A stretch of DNA of 64,000 nt, taken from positions 30,095 through 94,094 of the forward strand of contig DYJD01000029.1 of the NCBI GenBank assembly GCA_020723325.1, written 5' to 3'. Source of the stretch: Desulfosudis oleivorans (lineage in GTDB: Bacteria; Desulfobacterota; Desulfobacteria; Desulfobacterales; SURF-7). How positions within the stretch are numbered: position 1 is the first letter of the stretch; each line of letters starts with the position of its first letter. Positions 1 to 9,378 of the stretch are shown here, piece by piece. Position numbers and translations under genes: made by a program. A model generated the notes under the pieces. The model was not told where the DNA came from and did no database searches. It worked only from the letters and a program-made list of their open reading frames with translations.

Positions 1-206
1 TCAACGGTTGGCACCTGACCGGGTTACCGGTTCCTTCCCTGGGTTATATCTACCTCCCGGCCCTGGCCGGCATTGTGGCCGCCAGCGTCCTGACCGCGCC
101 CCTGGGAGTACGCCTGGCCCACAGCTTGCCGGTGGACAAGCTTAAGCGCGTGTTTGCGGTTTTGCTCATTGTGGTGGGAACCCGTATGCTGGTGGGATTG
201 GTTTGA
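1..206 (+). CDS. TSUP/TauE-SafE family permease, C-terminal fragment
   Basis: Open reading frame entering from the left edge and ending at the TGA at 204-206. The 67 visible residues include two hydrophobic stretches separated by the sequence APLGVRLAHSLPVDKLKRVF, which is the typical C-terminal repeat of TSUP (YfcA/TauE) permeases: a Gly-rich helix, then PxGxxxAHxLxxxxLKxxF, then a last membrane helix. The family exports or imports organosulfur compounds and sulfite across the inner membrane, but the substrate cannot be read from this fragment. The N-terminus lies outside the window. Confidence 0.8.
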   Translation, partial: NGWHLTGLPVPSLGYIYLPALAGIVAASVLTAPLGVRLAHSLPVDKLKRVFAVLLIVVGTRMLVGLV

Positions 207-262
207 AAGGGGTTACGGGATGCGGGTTGAGGGAGCGCAAAAAAATTCAACAGGGTAAAAAC

Positions 263-420
263 TCGATACCGATCCCGATACCGATACCGATTCCGACCCC
301 GAGAGGTTGGATGATTGAGGAGAACTATAATAATCCCAACTCGCTGGTTCTTACGGTTAATGGTATCAAGACGATTGCCGTCCATGATCGGGGTCGGGGT
401 CGCTATCGGGATCGGGGTCG
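263..420. repeat. Hexamer-repeat element, unit 1 (two inverted arms and core)
   Basis: The left arm (about 263-303) is built of CGATAC/CGATCC/CGACCC hexamers ending in CCGAGAGGTTGGATGATTG. The right arm (about 386-420) is the opposite-sense series TCGGGGTCGGGGTCGCTATC. The arms can pair into a long imperfect hairpin around a core of about 85 bp. The same core is recognisable at 21214-21290 and, in reverse, at about 10965-11030. The period of 6 gives spurious ORFs coding dipeptide repeats (IP, GR, RY) in several frames. Confidence 0.85.
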
Positions 421-451
421 AAAACAAAATAATGAGAGATAATGAGAGATA

Positions 452-1321
452 ATGAACGATTTACAGCATTCATCCGATTTTCAGAAAAAGGTCGCCATTG
501 TAACCGGCGGGGCGTCGGGCATCGGCAAGGCGCTTTGCGGGGAACTGGCCAAACGCGGCTGTAGTGTGGTCTTGGCCGATCTCCAAATGCAATTGGCTGA
601 GGAAACAGCGGCACAAATCCGTCAAGCCGGCGGCCGGGCCGAGGCTTTTGAACTGGATGTGGTGCAATTTGCCATGGTGCAGGCCCTGGTTCAACAAACC
701 CTCCAGCGTGAAGGCCGCATCGACTATATGTTCAACAATGCCGGCATCGGCATCGGCGGCGAGGTGCGGCATTTTTCCATCGAAGACTGGGATCGCATCA
801 TTAATGTCAACTTCCGCGGGGTAGTCAACGGGATTCAAGCGGTTTACTGTCCCATGATCGAGCAGGGTTTCGGGCATATCATCAACACCGCCTCCATGGC
901 GGGCCTTGGCCCGACCCCCTTGACTGTGGCATATTCGGCCACCAAGCACGGGGTGGTGGGGCTCTCCAAGTCCTTGCGGGCCGAAGCCGCCGTTTATGGT
1001 GTGCGGGTCAGCGTTCTCTGTCCGGGGGTCGTCCGTACCCCCATCCTTACCGGCGGAAAATACGGCAAATTTTTAATGCGCGCCCCTGTGGACAAAATCG
1101 CATCCATGATGGAACTCCTGAAACCCATGTCGCCTGAAATTTTTGCCCCGAAAGTAATCAACGCCGTGGTTCGCAACCAGGCGGTCATCATTGTCCCGGC
1201 CTGGTGGAAGCTCATTTGGTACCTCCATCGTATTGCCCCCCTGCTGGGGATATATCTGGCCGGGAAATCCTTTCAGAGCGCGCGGAAAAGGCTGGACCTG
1301 GATAAGCCGGAATGTCCATAA
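452..1321 (+). CDS. Short-chain dehydrogenase/reductase (SDR)
   Basis: A 289-residue classical SDR. The Rossmann nucleotide-binding motif TGGASGIG is at residues 18-25, NNAG at 95-98, and the catalytic Ser148, Tyr161 and Lys165 (YSATK) are all present, so the enzyme should be an active NAD(P)-dependent oxidoreductase. A hydrophobic, basic C-terminal tail after residue 240 suggests membrane association. It lies 51 nt upstream of the MMPL-methyltransferase gene and is probably cotranscribed with it and the glucan synthase, so a role in making or trimming an exported lipid or polyketide-like product is possible. The substrate is unknown. Confidence 0.88.
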   Translation: MNDLQHSSDFQKKVAIVTGGASGIGKALCGELAKRGCSVVLADLQMQLAEETAAQIRQAGGRAEAFELDVVQFAMVQALVQQTLQREGRIDYMFNNAGIGIGGEVRHFSIEDWDRIINVNFRGVVNGIQAVYCPMIEQGFGHIINTASMAGLGPTPLTVAYSATKHGVVGLSKSLRAEAAVYGVRVSVLCPGVVRTPILTGGKYGKFLMRAPVDKIASMMELLKPMSPEIFAPKVINAVVRNQAVIIVPAWWKLIWYLHRIAPLLGIYLAGKSFQSARKRLDLDKPECP

Positions 1322-1372
1322 TCGTGAACCGCCCGCATCTTCCATACCATGGCAACAGGATATGAATTTCCC

Positions 1373-4300
1373 ATGAACACCAATCGATTCAGATGGCTGC
1401 TGATTATCGTGATTGCCGCGACCCTCGGCGGGCTTTTCGCATACCAGGTCAAGCATTTCTCCATTGATACGGATATTGTCAAGAATCTCCCCCAGAATGA
1501 CCCGGTTTTAATCGACGCCCGGCATGTCATTCAGAACCTGCCCATTCAGGACCGGGTGATCATCAATGTGGGCCATGTAAAAGCAGACAAGGATTTGCTG
1601 GTGGAAGGAGCAGTCTACATTGAAAAGGCCCTTGAAAAAAGCGGACTTTTTAAAAGCGTGGGCATGGCAGAGCTTCAGGAGCAAATCCCCGGCCTGCTGT
1701 TGCACATTTCCCAAAATCTGCCCCTGCTCTTCACGGAACAGGAACTGGAAGAAAAAATCAAGCCGCTCCTGTCAATGGATCATATCCAAAGCTCCCTTGC
1801 CGCGGCGATTGAACAGCTTCAAAGCCTGGAAGGCATCGGTCGGGGCGCCTTCATCACCCATGATCCCCTTGGCTTTTCCAACAGTCTGATGGCCAAACTG
1901 TCCGGACTCATGCCAGCCGCCGGTGCTTCCATCTATCGCGGCAAGCTCTTCTCCGCCGACGAAAAAAACCTGCTGCTGGTGGCGGAATTAAAGACTTCCG
2001 GAACCGATACCAAATCCGCGGCCGCCATCCGAACCGCCCTGGATCAAATCAGCCGGGAGGTCAACAGCGCTTTTGAAACCGGCGGGGAGCGCTTCACCCT
2101 CACGCCTGTGGGTGCTTACCGGGCGGCCCTGGACAATGAAGAGATCACCAAACGGGACACGGAAAAAGCCGTCACCATTTCAACCATTGTCATCGCCCTG
2201 CTGCTGTTTTTCGGCTTTCCAAGGCCGCTCATCGGCCTTTTGGCCCTTTTGCCTTCCATGCTCGGCACCATGCTGGCCTTCATTATTTACTCCCTGATGC
2301 ATCCGTCTGTAAGCATCCTGGCCATCGGTTTCGGCGGCGCCATCATTTCCTTTACCGTGGACTACGGCATAACTTATCTCTTGTTCCTGGATCGGCCCTT
2401 TGCGACCAAAGGAATGGAAGCCACCAGGGAAGTCTGGTCCCTGGGCCTTTTGGCCATGCTCACCACCGCCCTTTCCTTTGCTTTTCTGTTCATCAGCGGG
2501 TTCCCGGCCCTGGCCGACATCGGTGAATTCTCAGCTCTGGGGGTGGTCTTTACCTATATTTGCGTGCATGCTTTCTTTCCCCTGGTGTTTCCCACCTTAG
2601 GGCCGGCAAAGCGCCAAGGCCTGCTGCCGCTCCACGGACTGATTCATCGCCTGATTTCATCCAAGGGCAAGTATCGATTTTATGCGGCCTCCGCCTTTGG
2701 AATTGTCATGCTGCTGTTTGCCAAACCTGAATTTCACATCGATCTGAATGCCATGAACACCGTCAGCCCGGAAACCTTGGCTGCTGAACAGCAGGTCAAA
2801 GCCATCTGGGGGGACATCTTCAACCGCATCTACCTGCTGATGGAAGGTGACAGCATGGAGGAATTGCAGCAAAAGGGCGATCAACTGGCAGCCCTGCTGG
2901 ACCAGGATGCGAAAAGCAACCGGCTTGCCCCGGCTTTCATTCCCTCCTTGCTTTTTCCCGGCCCCCAGGGAATCGAGCGCAATTTCATTGCCTGGAAAAA
3001 TTTCTGGAATCAGGAACGAATGGAAGACCTGCGCAAGAACATGCGGGCCGCCGCCGTTCAGTCTGGTTTTCAACCCAACGCCTTTGACGGCTTTTTGAGC
3101 CTGCTCCAAGCCCCCCGGCCCCAGGTTTTGACCATACCCCAGGGCTTGCACAGCCTGCTCGGCATTTCACCGTCAAGTGAAAAAGGCGGCTTTCGGCAAT
3201 TCACCATGCTTTCCATTGGCCCGGCTTATGACGCCGGGGAATTCTATACCCGCTATTCCCAAACCGGCCTCACGCGGGTGTTTGATCCGGCCCTTTTCGC
3301 AAAAAAACTGGGTCATACCTTCATGACCGGCTTTATCAAAATGGGGCTGCTGGTGGGTTTGATCACCATCCTGGTGGCCTGGATCTATCTCTTTGACCTG
3401 CGTTTGACCGCCATCGCCGTCCTGCCCACGGTTTTTGCCCTGGTCTGCACCTTCGGCACTCTGAATCTGGCCGGAGTCCCCTTGGGCATTCCCTTTATCA
3501 TGGTCACGGTGGTGGTCATCGGCATGGGTACTGATTACGCCCTTTATCTAGTGCGGGCCTATCAGCGCTATTTGGATGAAGACCACCCTTCCCTGCGGCT
3601 TGTGCACATGTCGGTCTTTTTATCCTTTGCCACCACTTTTGCCGGCTTCGGTGTGCTGGCCCTGTCCGACCATGCCCTATTGAAAAACGCCGGCTTGTGC
3701 CTGGCCCTGGGAATCGGCTATTCCTTTATCGGCGCGGTTTTCATCGTTCCGTCATTGTTGCGGCGTCTGTTCGCCCCAATCCCTGCAGACAAAATCATCC
3801 ACCTGCCGGGCTCCCCCCTGCATAGGAAGGCTGTAATGGCCCGCTACCGCCATCTGGAAGCCCCGGCACGCCTTTCCGCCCGCTGGAGGTGCCGCCATGA
3901 TTCCCTGTTTCCGCGCCTGGCGGATTTTATTCAATCCCCGCAGACCATTCTGGATATCGGTTGCGGTTATGGAACGCCGGCAGCCTGGCTCCAGGCCCTC
4001 TATCCCGGAATACGTATCTACGCTTTGGAAAAAAATCCCCAAAAAGCCGCCGCCGCCGCACAGGTGCTGGGTCCGACATGTAAGGTGGAAATCGGCGTGG
4101 CTCCGGCCCTGCCAGATATTTCTGAAAACTTGGACCTGGTCCTGATGCTGGACGTAATCCATTATCTGAGCGATGCGGATTTGTACTTGACCTTGCAAAG
4201 CCTTCAAAAAAAGATTAAAGAAGACGGCTTTGTCTTGGTGCGCACGGATTTTCCAGGCAGTTCCGGCTTGTCCTGGAAGCACAGGCTGGAATCGTTGCGC

Positions 4301-4450
4301 TGGGCCCTGGAAGGCCTGGGCCGTCCCATTTACCGGTCTGGGGAACGCTTGACCGCCATGGCGGCCGAGGCTGGATTCAAGGTGGATTTCGTGGAATCGT
4401 GCGCGGTGGGGAGTACTAAATTTTGGATGGTTTTGAAAATCAGCCAGTAA
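1373..4450 (+). CDS. MMPL/RND-type exporter fused to a C-terminal SAM methyltransferase
   Basis: About 1025 residues. An N-terminal membrane helix, a large periplasmic loop, a first block of about five helices, a second loop and a second helix block give the two-fold MMPL/RND exporter plan (COG4258-like predicted exporter). After the last helix, near residue 820, the chain continues into a class I methyltransferase domain with motif I DIGCGYGT (about residues 861-868) and post-motif ALEKN. Family exporters move lipids or aryl-polyene-type products across the inner membrane. The covalent methyltransferase suggests that cargo is methylated at the membrane, which is inference. An in-frame ATG at 1349 exists; 1373 is preferred because ACAGGA lies upstream, but the start is uncertain. 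The next gene follows after 9 nt. Confidence 0.85.
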   Translation: MNTNRFRWLLIIVIAATLGGLFAYQVKHFSIDTDIVKNLPQNDPVLIDARHVIQNLPIQDRVIINVGHVKADKDLLVEGAVYIEKALEKSGLFKSVGMAELQEQIPGLLLHISQNLPLLFTEQELEEKIKPLLSMDHIQSSLAAAIEQLQSLEGIGRGAFITHDPLGFSNSLMAKLSGLMPAAGASIYRGKLFSADEKNLLLVAELKTSGTDTKSAAAIRTALDQISREVNSAFETGGERFTLTPVGAYRAALDNEEITKRDTEKAVTISTIVIALLLFFGFPRPLIGLLALLPSMLGTMLAFIIYSLMHPSVSILAIGFGGAIISFTVDYGITYLLFLDRPFATKGMEATREVWSLGLLAMLTTALSFAFLFISGFPALADIGEFSALGVVFTYICVHAFFPLVFPTLGPAKRQGLLPLHGLIHRLISSKGKYRFYAASAFGIVMLLFAKPEFHIDLNAMNTVSPETLAAEQQVKAIWGDIFNRIYLLMEGDSMEELQQKGDQLAALLDQDAKSNRLAPAFIPSLLFPGPQGIERNFIAWKNFWNQERMEDLRKNMRAAAVQSGFQPNAFDGFLSLLQAPRPQVLTIPQGLHSLLGISPSSEKGGFRQFTMLSIGPAYDAGEFYTRYSQTGLTRVFDPALFAKKLGHTFMTGFIKMGLLVGLITILVAWIYLFDLRLTAIAVLPTVFALVCTFGTLNLAGVPLGIPFIMVTVVVIGMGTDYALYLVRAYQRYLDEDHPSLRLVHMSVFLSFATTFAGFGVLALSDHALLKNAGLCLALGIGYSFIGAVFIVPSLLRRLFAPIPADKIIHLPGSPLHRKAVMARYRHLEAPARLSARWRCRHDSLFPRLADFIQSPQTILDIGCGYGTPAAWLQALYPGIRIYALEKNPQKAAAAAQVLGPTCKVEIGVAPALPDISENLDLVLMLDVIHYLSDADLYLTLQSLQKKIKEDGFVLVRTDFPGSSGLSWKHRLESLRWALEGLGRPIYRSGERLTAMAAEAGFKVDFVESCAVGSTKFWMVLKISQ

Positions 4451-4459
4451 AGGAAATCT

Positions 4460-7060
4460 ATGACCAGAGCCAATATTCTGATTGCAGTGGCGGTGGCGGT
4501 GATCACCATCAGCTTTTGGGGCTATTTGAACCGGCCGGAGCAGGAACCGCCCTGGCCCGAGCGCATTCAAGGTTTCTCTTTTTCCCCCTTGCGGGAGGGC
4601 CAGAGTTCCATTGACCATATCTTGCCCAGCGAAGCTGAAATCGAGGCAGATCTGGCTTTGCTGGCCGGCAAGACCAATGCCGTACGTTCCTATACTCTGG
4701 AAGGCCCACTGGAAAAAATACCGGCCCTGGCCCGCAAATACGGCATCAACGTGGCTCTGGGGGCCTGGATCAACGCGGATTCGGAAAACAACGAAGCGGA
4801 AATCGACAAGCTGATCAAAACCGCCAAGGAAAACTACCGCAATGTGGTGCGGGTGATCGTGGGCAACGAGGCCCTTTTGCGGGAAGAAATAAAAATCGAT
4901 CAACTGGTGGAATATCTGGACCAGGTCCGGGAAGCCCTGCCCATGCCGGTCAGCACCGCCGAACCCTGGCATGTCTGGATCAAATATCCGGAACTGGCCC
5001 AGCATGTGGACTATCTGGCCGTGCATATGCTGCCTTTCTGGGAAGGAATCGACGTGGACCGGGCCGTGGACTATATCGTTGATCACATCAATCTTCTCAG
5101 AACCAGATTTCCGGACAAACCCATCGTCATCGCCGAAGTCGGCTGGCCCAGCAACGGCCGCACCCGTCATTCGGCCGTGGCTTCGGTGTCCAACCAGGCC
5201 GCCTTCCTGCGTCGCTTTCTGGACAGGGCGGCCAAGGAAAAATACATTTACTATGTCATGGAGGCCTTTGACCAGCCCTGGAAACGAGGCTCCGAGGGCG
5301 CGGTGGGGGCCTACTGGGGGGTATACGATGTCTATCGCCAGCCCAAATTCCCCTTTTCCGAACCCCTGGTGGATATTCCCGAATGGCGCATCCTGGCCAG
5401 CATTTCCGTGGGCATCGCCATCATCACCTTTGCCCTGCTGCTCATCGACAGCCAAACCCTCACCACCCGTGGCCGCAGTTTTCTGGCCACCATCGCCTTC
5501 ATCGCCTCCACCCCCGCGGTTTGGATCGTCTACAGCTTCACCAAGCAATATATGACCCTTTCCACCCTCATGGTGGGATTGCTCATGACCATCGGCTTGA
5601 TCGGCGTGGTGGTGGTGCTGTTGGCCGAAGCCCATGAATGGGCCGAAGCCATTTTTGTGGCGAGAAGGCGGCGGCCCTTCACCCCTGTCCAGGTGCCGGA
5701 TGGGGAGCTGCCCATGGTTTCAGTGCATGTTCCGGCCTACAACGAGCCGCCGGAAATGCTCATGGAAACCCTGAACGCCCTGGCCGCCTCGGATTATCCT
5801 ATGTTTGAAGTCCTGGTGATCGACAACAACACCAAGGACCCGGCGGTCTGGCAACCCGTGGAAGCCCATTGTCAGAAACTGGGGCCGCGGTTCCGCTTTT
5901 TTCACGTGGATCCCCTGGCCGGTTTCAAGGCCGGGGCCCTCAATTTCGCCCTGGCCCACACCGCGCCCGCGGCGACTGTGATCGCTGTTATTGACAGCGA
6001 CTACATGGTTACCCCTGACTGGTTGCGGGATCTGGCCCCCCAGTTTGCCAGGCCCGGCATGGCCATTGTCCAGGCCCCCCAGGACTACCGGGATGAAAGT
6101 GAAAACCTGTTCAAGGCCATGTGTTATTCCGAATACCGCGGTTTTTTCTACATCGGCATGCTCACCCGCAACGAGCGCAATGCCATCATCCAGCACGGCA
6201 CCATGACCATGGTGCGGCGCACGGTGCTGGAAGAAGTGAACGGCTGGGCCGAATGGTGCATCACCGAGGATGCCGAGCTAGGCCTGCGCATCTTTGAAAA
6301 AGGCTACGAAGCCACATATATCCCCCGCAGCTACGGCCGGGGGGTCATGCCCGATACCTATATCGATTTCAAGAAGCAACGCTTTCGCTGGGCCTACGGT
6401 TCCATCCAGATTATGCGCCGCCATGCCGCGTCCCTGCTCGGTTTCGGAAAAACCAAACTTACCTGGGGCCAGCGCTATCACTTCATCGCCGGCTGGCTGC
6501 CCTGGATCGCCGACAGCATCAACCTGATCTTCACCCTGGGGGCCGTATTTTGGTCCGTGGCCATGATCCTCGCACCCAAACAGGTGGATCCGCCCCTATT
6601 GACCCTGTCGGTCCTGCCCCTGACCCTCTTTATTTTTAAATCCGCCAAGATGTTTTTTCTGTACCGCAACCGGGTTTCCGCCACCGTATCCCAGACCCTG
6701 GCGGCGGCCGCAGCCGGTCTGTCCCTGTCCCATACCATTGCCAAGGCCGTGCTCAACGGCTTTGTCACTAAAAACAAACCGTTTTTCCGCACGCCCAAAA
6801 TGGTGGGGGCCAATGCCCTGATTCAGGCCCTGGTCTCGTCCCGGGAGGAATTCCTGGTCATGTCGGCCCTGTGGCTGGCCGCGGCCGTGATCGCCAGGGG
6901 GCACCGGACCGAAACACCGGATCATCTGGTCTGGATTCTGTTTCTACTGATCCAATCCGTTCCCTATCTGGCCGCCGTGTTCATGTCTTTGCTGAGCGGT
7001 CTCACGCGCATGCCCAAGACCCTCATCAACCGCATGACGGAATCGCCGGATAGGATATAG
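4460..7060 (+). CDS. GH17-like / GT2 fusion, NdvB-like beta-glucan glucosyltransferase
   Basis: 866 residues. After an N-terminal membrane anchor comes a GH17-like (beta-1,3-glucanase fold) domain with both acid motifs, VGNEAL (acid/base Glu) and IAEVGWPSNG (nucleophile Glu). Two membrane helices follow near residues 310-390. A processive family 2 glycosyltransferase domain then has VHVPAYNE, the DSD metal motif (VIDSDYM), TED (ITEDAELG) and QRFRW, followed by C-terminal membrane helices. This order matches NdvB-type periplasmic beta-1,3-glucan synthases of Pseudomonas and Bradyrhizobium. The probable role is UDP-glucose polymerisation and export, with transglycosylation or trimming by the GH17 domain. 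It is the last gene of the SDR/exporter operon. Confidence 0.85.
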   Translation: MTRANILIAVAVAVITISFWGYLNRPEQEPPWPERIQGFSFSPLREGQSSIDHILPSEAEIEADLALLAGKTNAVRSYTLEGPLEKIPALARKYGINVALGAWINADSENNEAEIDKLIKTAKENYRNVVRVIVGNEALLREEIKIDQLVEYLDQVREALPMPVSTAEPWHVWIKYPELAQHVDYLAVHMLPFWEGIDVDRAVDYIVDHINLLRTRFPDKPIVIAEVGWPSNGRTRHSAVASVSNQAAFLRRFLDRAAKEKYIYYVMEAFDQPWKRGSEGAVGAYWGVYDVYRQPKFPFSEPLVDIPEWRILASISVGIAIITFALLLIDSQTLTTRGRSFLATIAFIASTPAVWIVYSFTKQYMTLSTLMVGLLMTIGLIGVVVVLLAEAHEWAEAIFVARRRRPFTPVQVPDGELPMVSVHVPAYNEPPEMLMETLNALAASDYPMFEVLVIDNNTKDPAVWQPVEAHCQKLGPRFRFFHVDPLAGFKAGALNFALAHTAPAATVIAVIDSDYMVTPDWLRDLAPQFARPGMAIVQAPQDYRDESENLFKAMCYSEYRGFFYIGMLTRNERNAIIQHGTMTMVRRTVLEEVNGWAEWCITEDAELGLRIFEKGYEATYIPRSYGRGVMPDTYIDFKKQRFRWAYGSIQIMRRHAASLLGFGKTKLTWGQRYHFIAGWLPWIADSINLIFTLGAVFWSVAMILAPKQVDPPLLTLSVLPLTLFIFKSAKMFFLYRNRVSATVSQTLAAAAAGLSLSHTIAKAVLNGFVTKNKPFFRTPKMVGANALIQALVSSREEFLVMSALWLAAAVIARGHRTETPDHLVWILFLLIQSVPYLAAVFMSLLSGLTRMPKTLINRMTESPDRI

Positions 7061-7113
7061 GCTGAAGGCCGAGCAGTTACAATTGATTTATATCCTCATC
7101 CCCTATAGCCTCA

Positions 7114-7258
7114 GGGGAATCGCATATAGTTTTTTCGGTATCGGTATCGGTATCGAATCTTTTTTTATCATACCCTGAGCCCGATTCAACAATTTGCATT
7201 CTGGAAATCGTGTTTTACATCTCGACCCCGATACCGATAGCGACCCCGACCCCGATCA
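7114..7258. repeat. Hexamer-repeat element, unit 2 with conserved boundary
   Basis: A boundary motif GGGGAATCGCATATAGTTTTTT (7114-7135) runs into a right-sense arm TCGGTATCGGTATCGGTATCG (7136-7157). The opposite arm, with CGATACCGATAGCGACCCCG, is at 7219-7257. The element fills the gap between two convergent genes. The same boundary sequence abuts hexamer arms at 54092-54117 (reversed) and 62501-62521. Confidence 0.8.
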
Positions 7259-7296
7259 TATGTCACTTCTTTAAATGTGATTGCCCTGCCTATAGC

Positions 7297-8403
7297 CTAT
7301 TCCCCTTGTTGTATGGGCAGGCGCACATGGAAAGTAGTCCCCAGGCCCATTTGACTTTCAACGCTTATGTCTCCGCCGAGCTTCTTGACGATTCCATAGC
7401 AGATGGACAGCCCCAATCCAGTGCCCTTGCCCACGGGTTTGGTGGTGAAGAAAGGATCAAAAATCCTCTCAAGCTGGGAATCGGGGATGCCCTTGCCGTT
7501 GTCGGTGATGTCCACCACCGCCCAATTTTCCTGAACCCTTGTGCGGATTTGAATCAGGCCGGCAGTGGTGCCTGTACCGATGGCATCCACGGCATTGTTG
7601 AGGATGTTCAGCAACACCTGCTGTACTTCAGAAGGCGAAGCCTGGATGGGCGGCAGGTTGGGTTGGAATTCGGTTTCAATGCCGATATTGCCGGAGCGCA
7701 ATCGACGGCGGTAGGTGGTGATCAACTCTGCGATGAGATTGTTGATTTGCACCTCAAATACCCGGGCATCGCCCTGCCGGGCAAAACTCAACAGCTTTTG
7801 AGTGATTTCCTTGCAGCGCTCGCCTTGGGTTTTGATTTTCAGCAAGGCGCGTTTCAATTCCTCCAGATTTTCATTTTGGTTGAAATCCCCATCCTTGATA
7901 AGATCGTCGATCCAGCCCGCTTCCTCCACCATAATGGCCACAGGATTGTTGATTTCATGGGCGATTCCCGCGGCAAGATTGCCCACCGGCCCCATGATGC
8001 GATCGATCTCGGCATGGCGGATACGGTCCTCTTGTTCGCTCTTGCGGCGATAGGCCTTGGCGATTTTCTCAATCAGATTTATCGTGTCCACTGGCTTGAT
8101 CAAAAAATCAAAAGCACCAAGCCGCATGCCTTCTACAGCGGTTTCAAAGGTGCCGTGACCGGTAAGCATGATCACTTCCACCAGGGGAATTTTGCGTTTG
8201 ATTTCCCGCAGGGTTGCAAGCCCATCCATCCCCGGCAGCATCACATCCAAAATCACCACGTCGATTCCGATGGCTTCCAGCACCTGCAAGGCCTCATCCC
8301 CGCTGAAGGCCTTGGACACTTCAAAATCCCGCAATGTCAGACGTTCTGCCAGGACATTTACGATTTCCTTTTCATCATCCACCAGCAGTACTCGAATTTT
8401 CAT
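7297..8403 (-). CDS. Response regulator-histidine kinase (REC-HisKA-HATPase)
   Basis: 368 residues from the ATG at 8403, chosen for AGGA about 8 nt upstream; an upstream ATG at 8418 is less likely. The receiver domain has phospho-acceptor Asp53 (ILDVMLPG) and Lys in LIKPV. It is followed directly by a phosphoacceptor helix with His149 ([11 protein letters not shown]) and an HATPase_c domain ending in [10 protein letters not shown]. There is no transmembrane segment, so the protein is cytosolic and is probably driven by an upstream phosphodonor. No output partner is adjacent; the next gene is divergent. Confidence 0.92.
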   Translation of the reverse strand: MKIRVLLVDDEKEIVNVLAERLTLRDFEVSKAFSGDEALQVLEAIGIDVVILDVMLPGMDGLATLREIKRKIPLVEVIMLTGHGTFETAVEGMRLGAFDFLIKPVDTINLIEKIAKAYRRKSEQEDRIRHAEIDRIMGPVGNLAAGIAHEINNPVAIMVEEAGWIDDLIKDGDFNQNENLEELKRALLKIKTQGERCKEITQKLLSFARQGDARVFEVQINNLIAELITTYRRRLRSGNIGIETEFQPNLPPIQASPSEVQQVLLNILNNAVDAIGTGTTAGLIQIRTRVQENWAVVDITDNGKGIPDSQLERIFDPFFTTKPVGKGTGLGLSICYGIVKKLGGDISVESQMGLGTTFHVRLPIQQGE

Positions 8404-8607
8404 AACAGCTTCCTGCAAAGCAAAGAAAATAATCGCTGCCCTGAAGTTCAGGCAGCAGCGGCAGCCATGGCGATTGAAGCTTCAAACTGCCAGAAAAGTT
8501 CTTCAACGTCAACGGGAATATACACCCTTCCAGGGAACAACCATCTGCATTCATATATGGATTGACTTGTTCGGCGCCCATGTTATATTCAAACAGGAGG
8601 TGACGCC

Positions 8608-9357
8608 ATGAACGCATTCCTCAACTGCTCTTGCCATCTTCTTTTCCTTGTTTTTCTCATACTGCTGTTTTCATTTCCCGCTTGTGCCGGCAGCGATGGT
8701 GATCCGCCACCGGAGCAATTATTCGACGATTTGCGCAACAAAATGGTCGAGCGGCAAATCCAGGGGCGTGGTGTCGGGAATCCCAAAGTACTTGACGCCA
8801 TGCGTAAGGTGAAGCGGCATTTGTTCGTTGCCCCTGAACATCGCCAGCAGGCCTATGAGGATTATCCCCTGCCCATCGGTGAAGGCCAAACCATCTCCCA
8901 GCCGTACATTGTGGGCTTGATGTCCGAAACCCTGGCTTCGGGAAAAACCGGACGGGTGCTGGAGATCGGTACAGGTTCCGGTTATCAGGCCGCTGTTTTG
9001 GCGGAATTCTATGCTGAGGTTTTCACCATTGAAATCGTGGAATCCCTGGGCACCAGGGCGGAGAAACTGCTCCAGGAACTGGGCTATAAGAATATCCATG
9101 TTAAAATCGGTGATGGCTACAAAGGTTGGCTAGAGCATGGTCCCTTTGATGCCGTCATCGTAACCTGCGCTCCCACCCATATTCCCCAGCCCTTGAAAGA
9201 TCAGCTTGCCGAGGGTGGTCGCATGGTCATTCCCGTGGGTGAGACTTATGACCAGCAATTGGTATTGTTGAAAAAGGAAAAAGGAGAAATTGTCACCAAG
9301 GAGATCATTCCAGTGCGGTTTGTGCCCATGGTGGATAAAGCCGGCAAGCCTTACTAG
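8608..9357 (+). CDS. pcm: Protein-L-isoaspartate O-methyltransferase with signal peptide
   Basis: 249 residues. A GGAGGTGA ribosome site precedes the ATG. The first 27 residues form a hydrophobic signal peptide ending near PACAG, absent from the usual cytosolic Pcm. The rest is a full PIMT: RHLFV-type N-terminal block, ISQPYIVGLM, SAM motif I LEIGTGSGYQAAVL, and the conserved C-terminal GGRMVIPVG. PIMT repairs isoaspartyl residues in damaged proteins using SAM. An exported form implies either a periplasmic variant or a noncleaved membrane anchor, and SAM supply outside the cytosol would be unusual. Confidence 0.9.
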   Translation: MNAFLNCSCHLLFLVFLILLFSFPACAGSDGDPPPEQLFDDLRNKMVERQIQGRGVGNPKVLDAMRKVKRHLFVAPEHRQQAYEDYPLPIGEGQTISQPYIVGLMSETLASGKTGRVLEIGTGSGYQAAVLAEFYAEVFTIEIVESLGTRAEKLLQELGYKNIHVKIGDGYKGWLEHGPFDAVIVTCAPTHIPQPLKDQLAEGGRMVIPVGETYDQQLVLLKKEKGEIVTKEIIPVRFVPMVDKAGKPY

Positions 9358-9378
9358 CAACCTGTGTTTTAAGCCCGC

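Noticed and set aside
203..442. Frames coding (IP)n, (GR)n and (RY)n repeats on both strands
   Set aside because: They are translations of the hexamer-repeat element; no ribosome sites and the same pattern appears at every copy.
3752..5635. 627-codon minus-strand frame
   Set aside because: Antisense to the exporter and glucan synthase genes, which have clear domains; His/Gln/Gly-rich composition typical of a shadow frame.
7210..8565. 451-codon plus-strand frame
   Set aside because: Antisense to the receiver-kinase gene; begins in the hexamer repeat.
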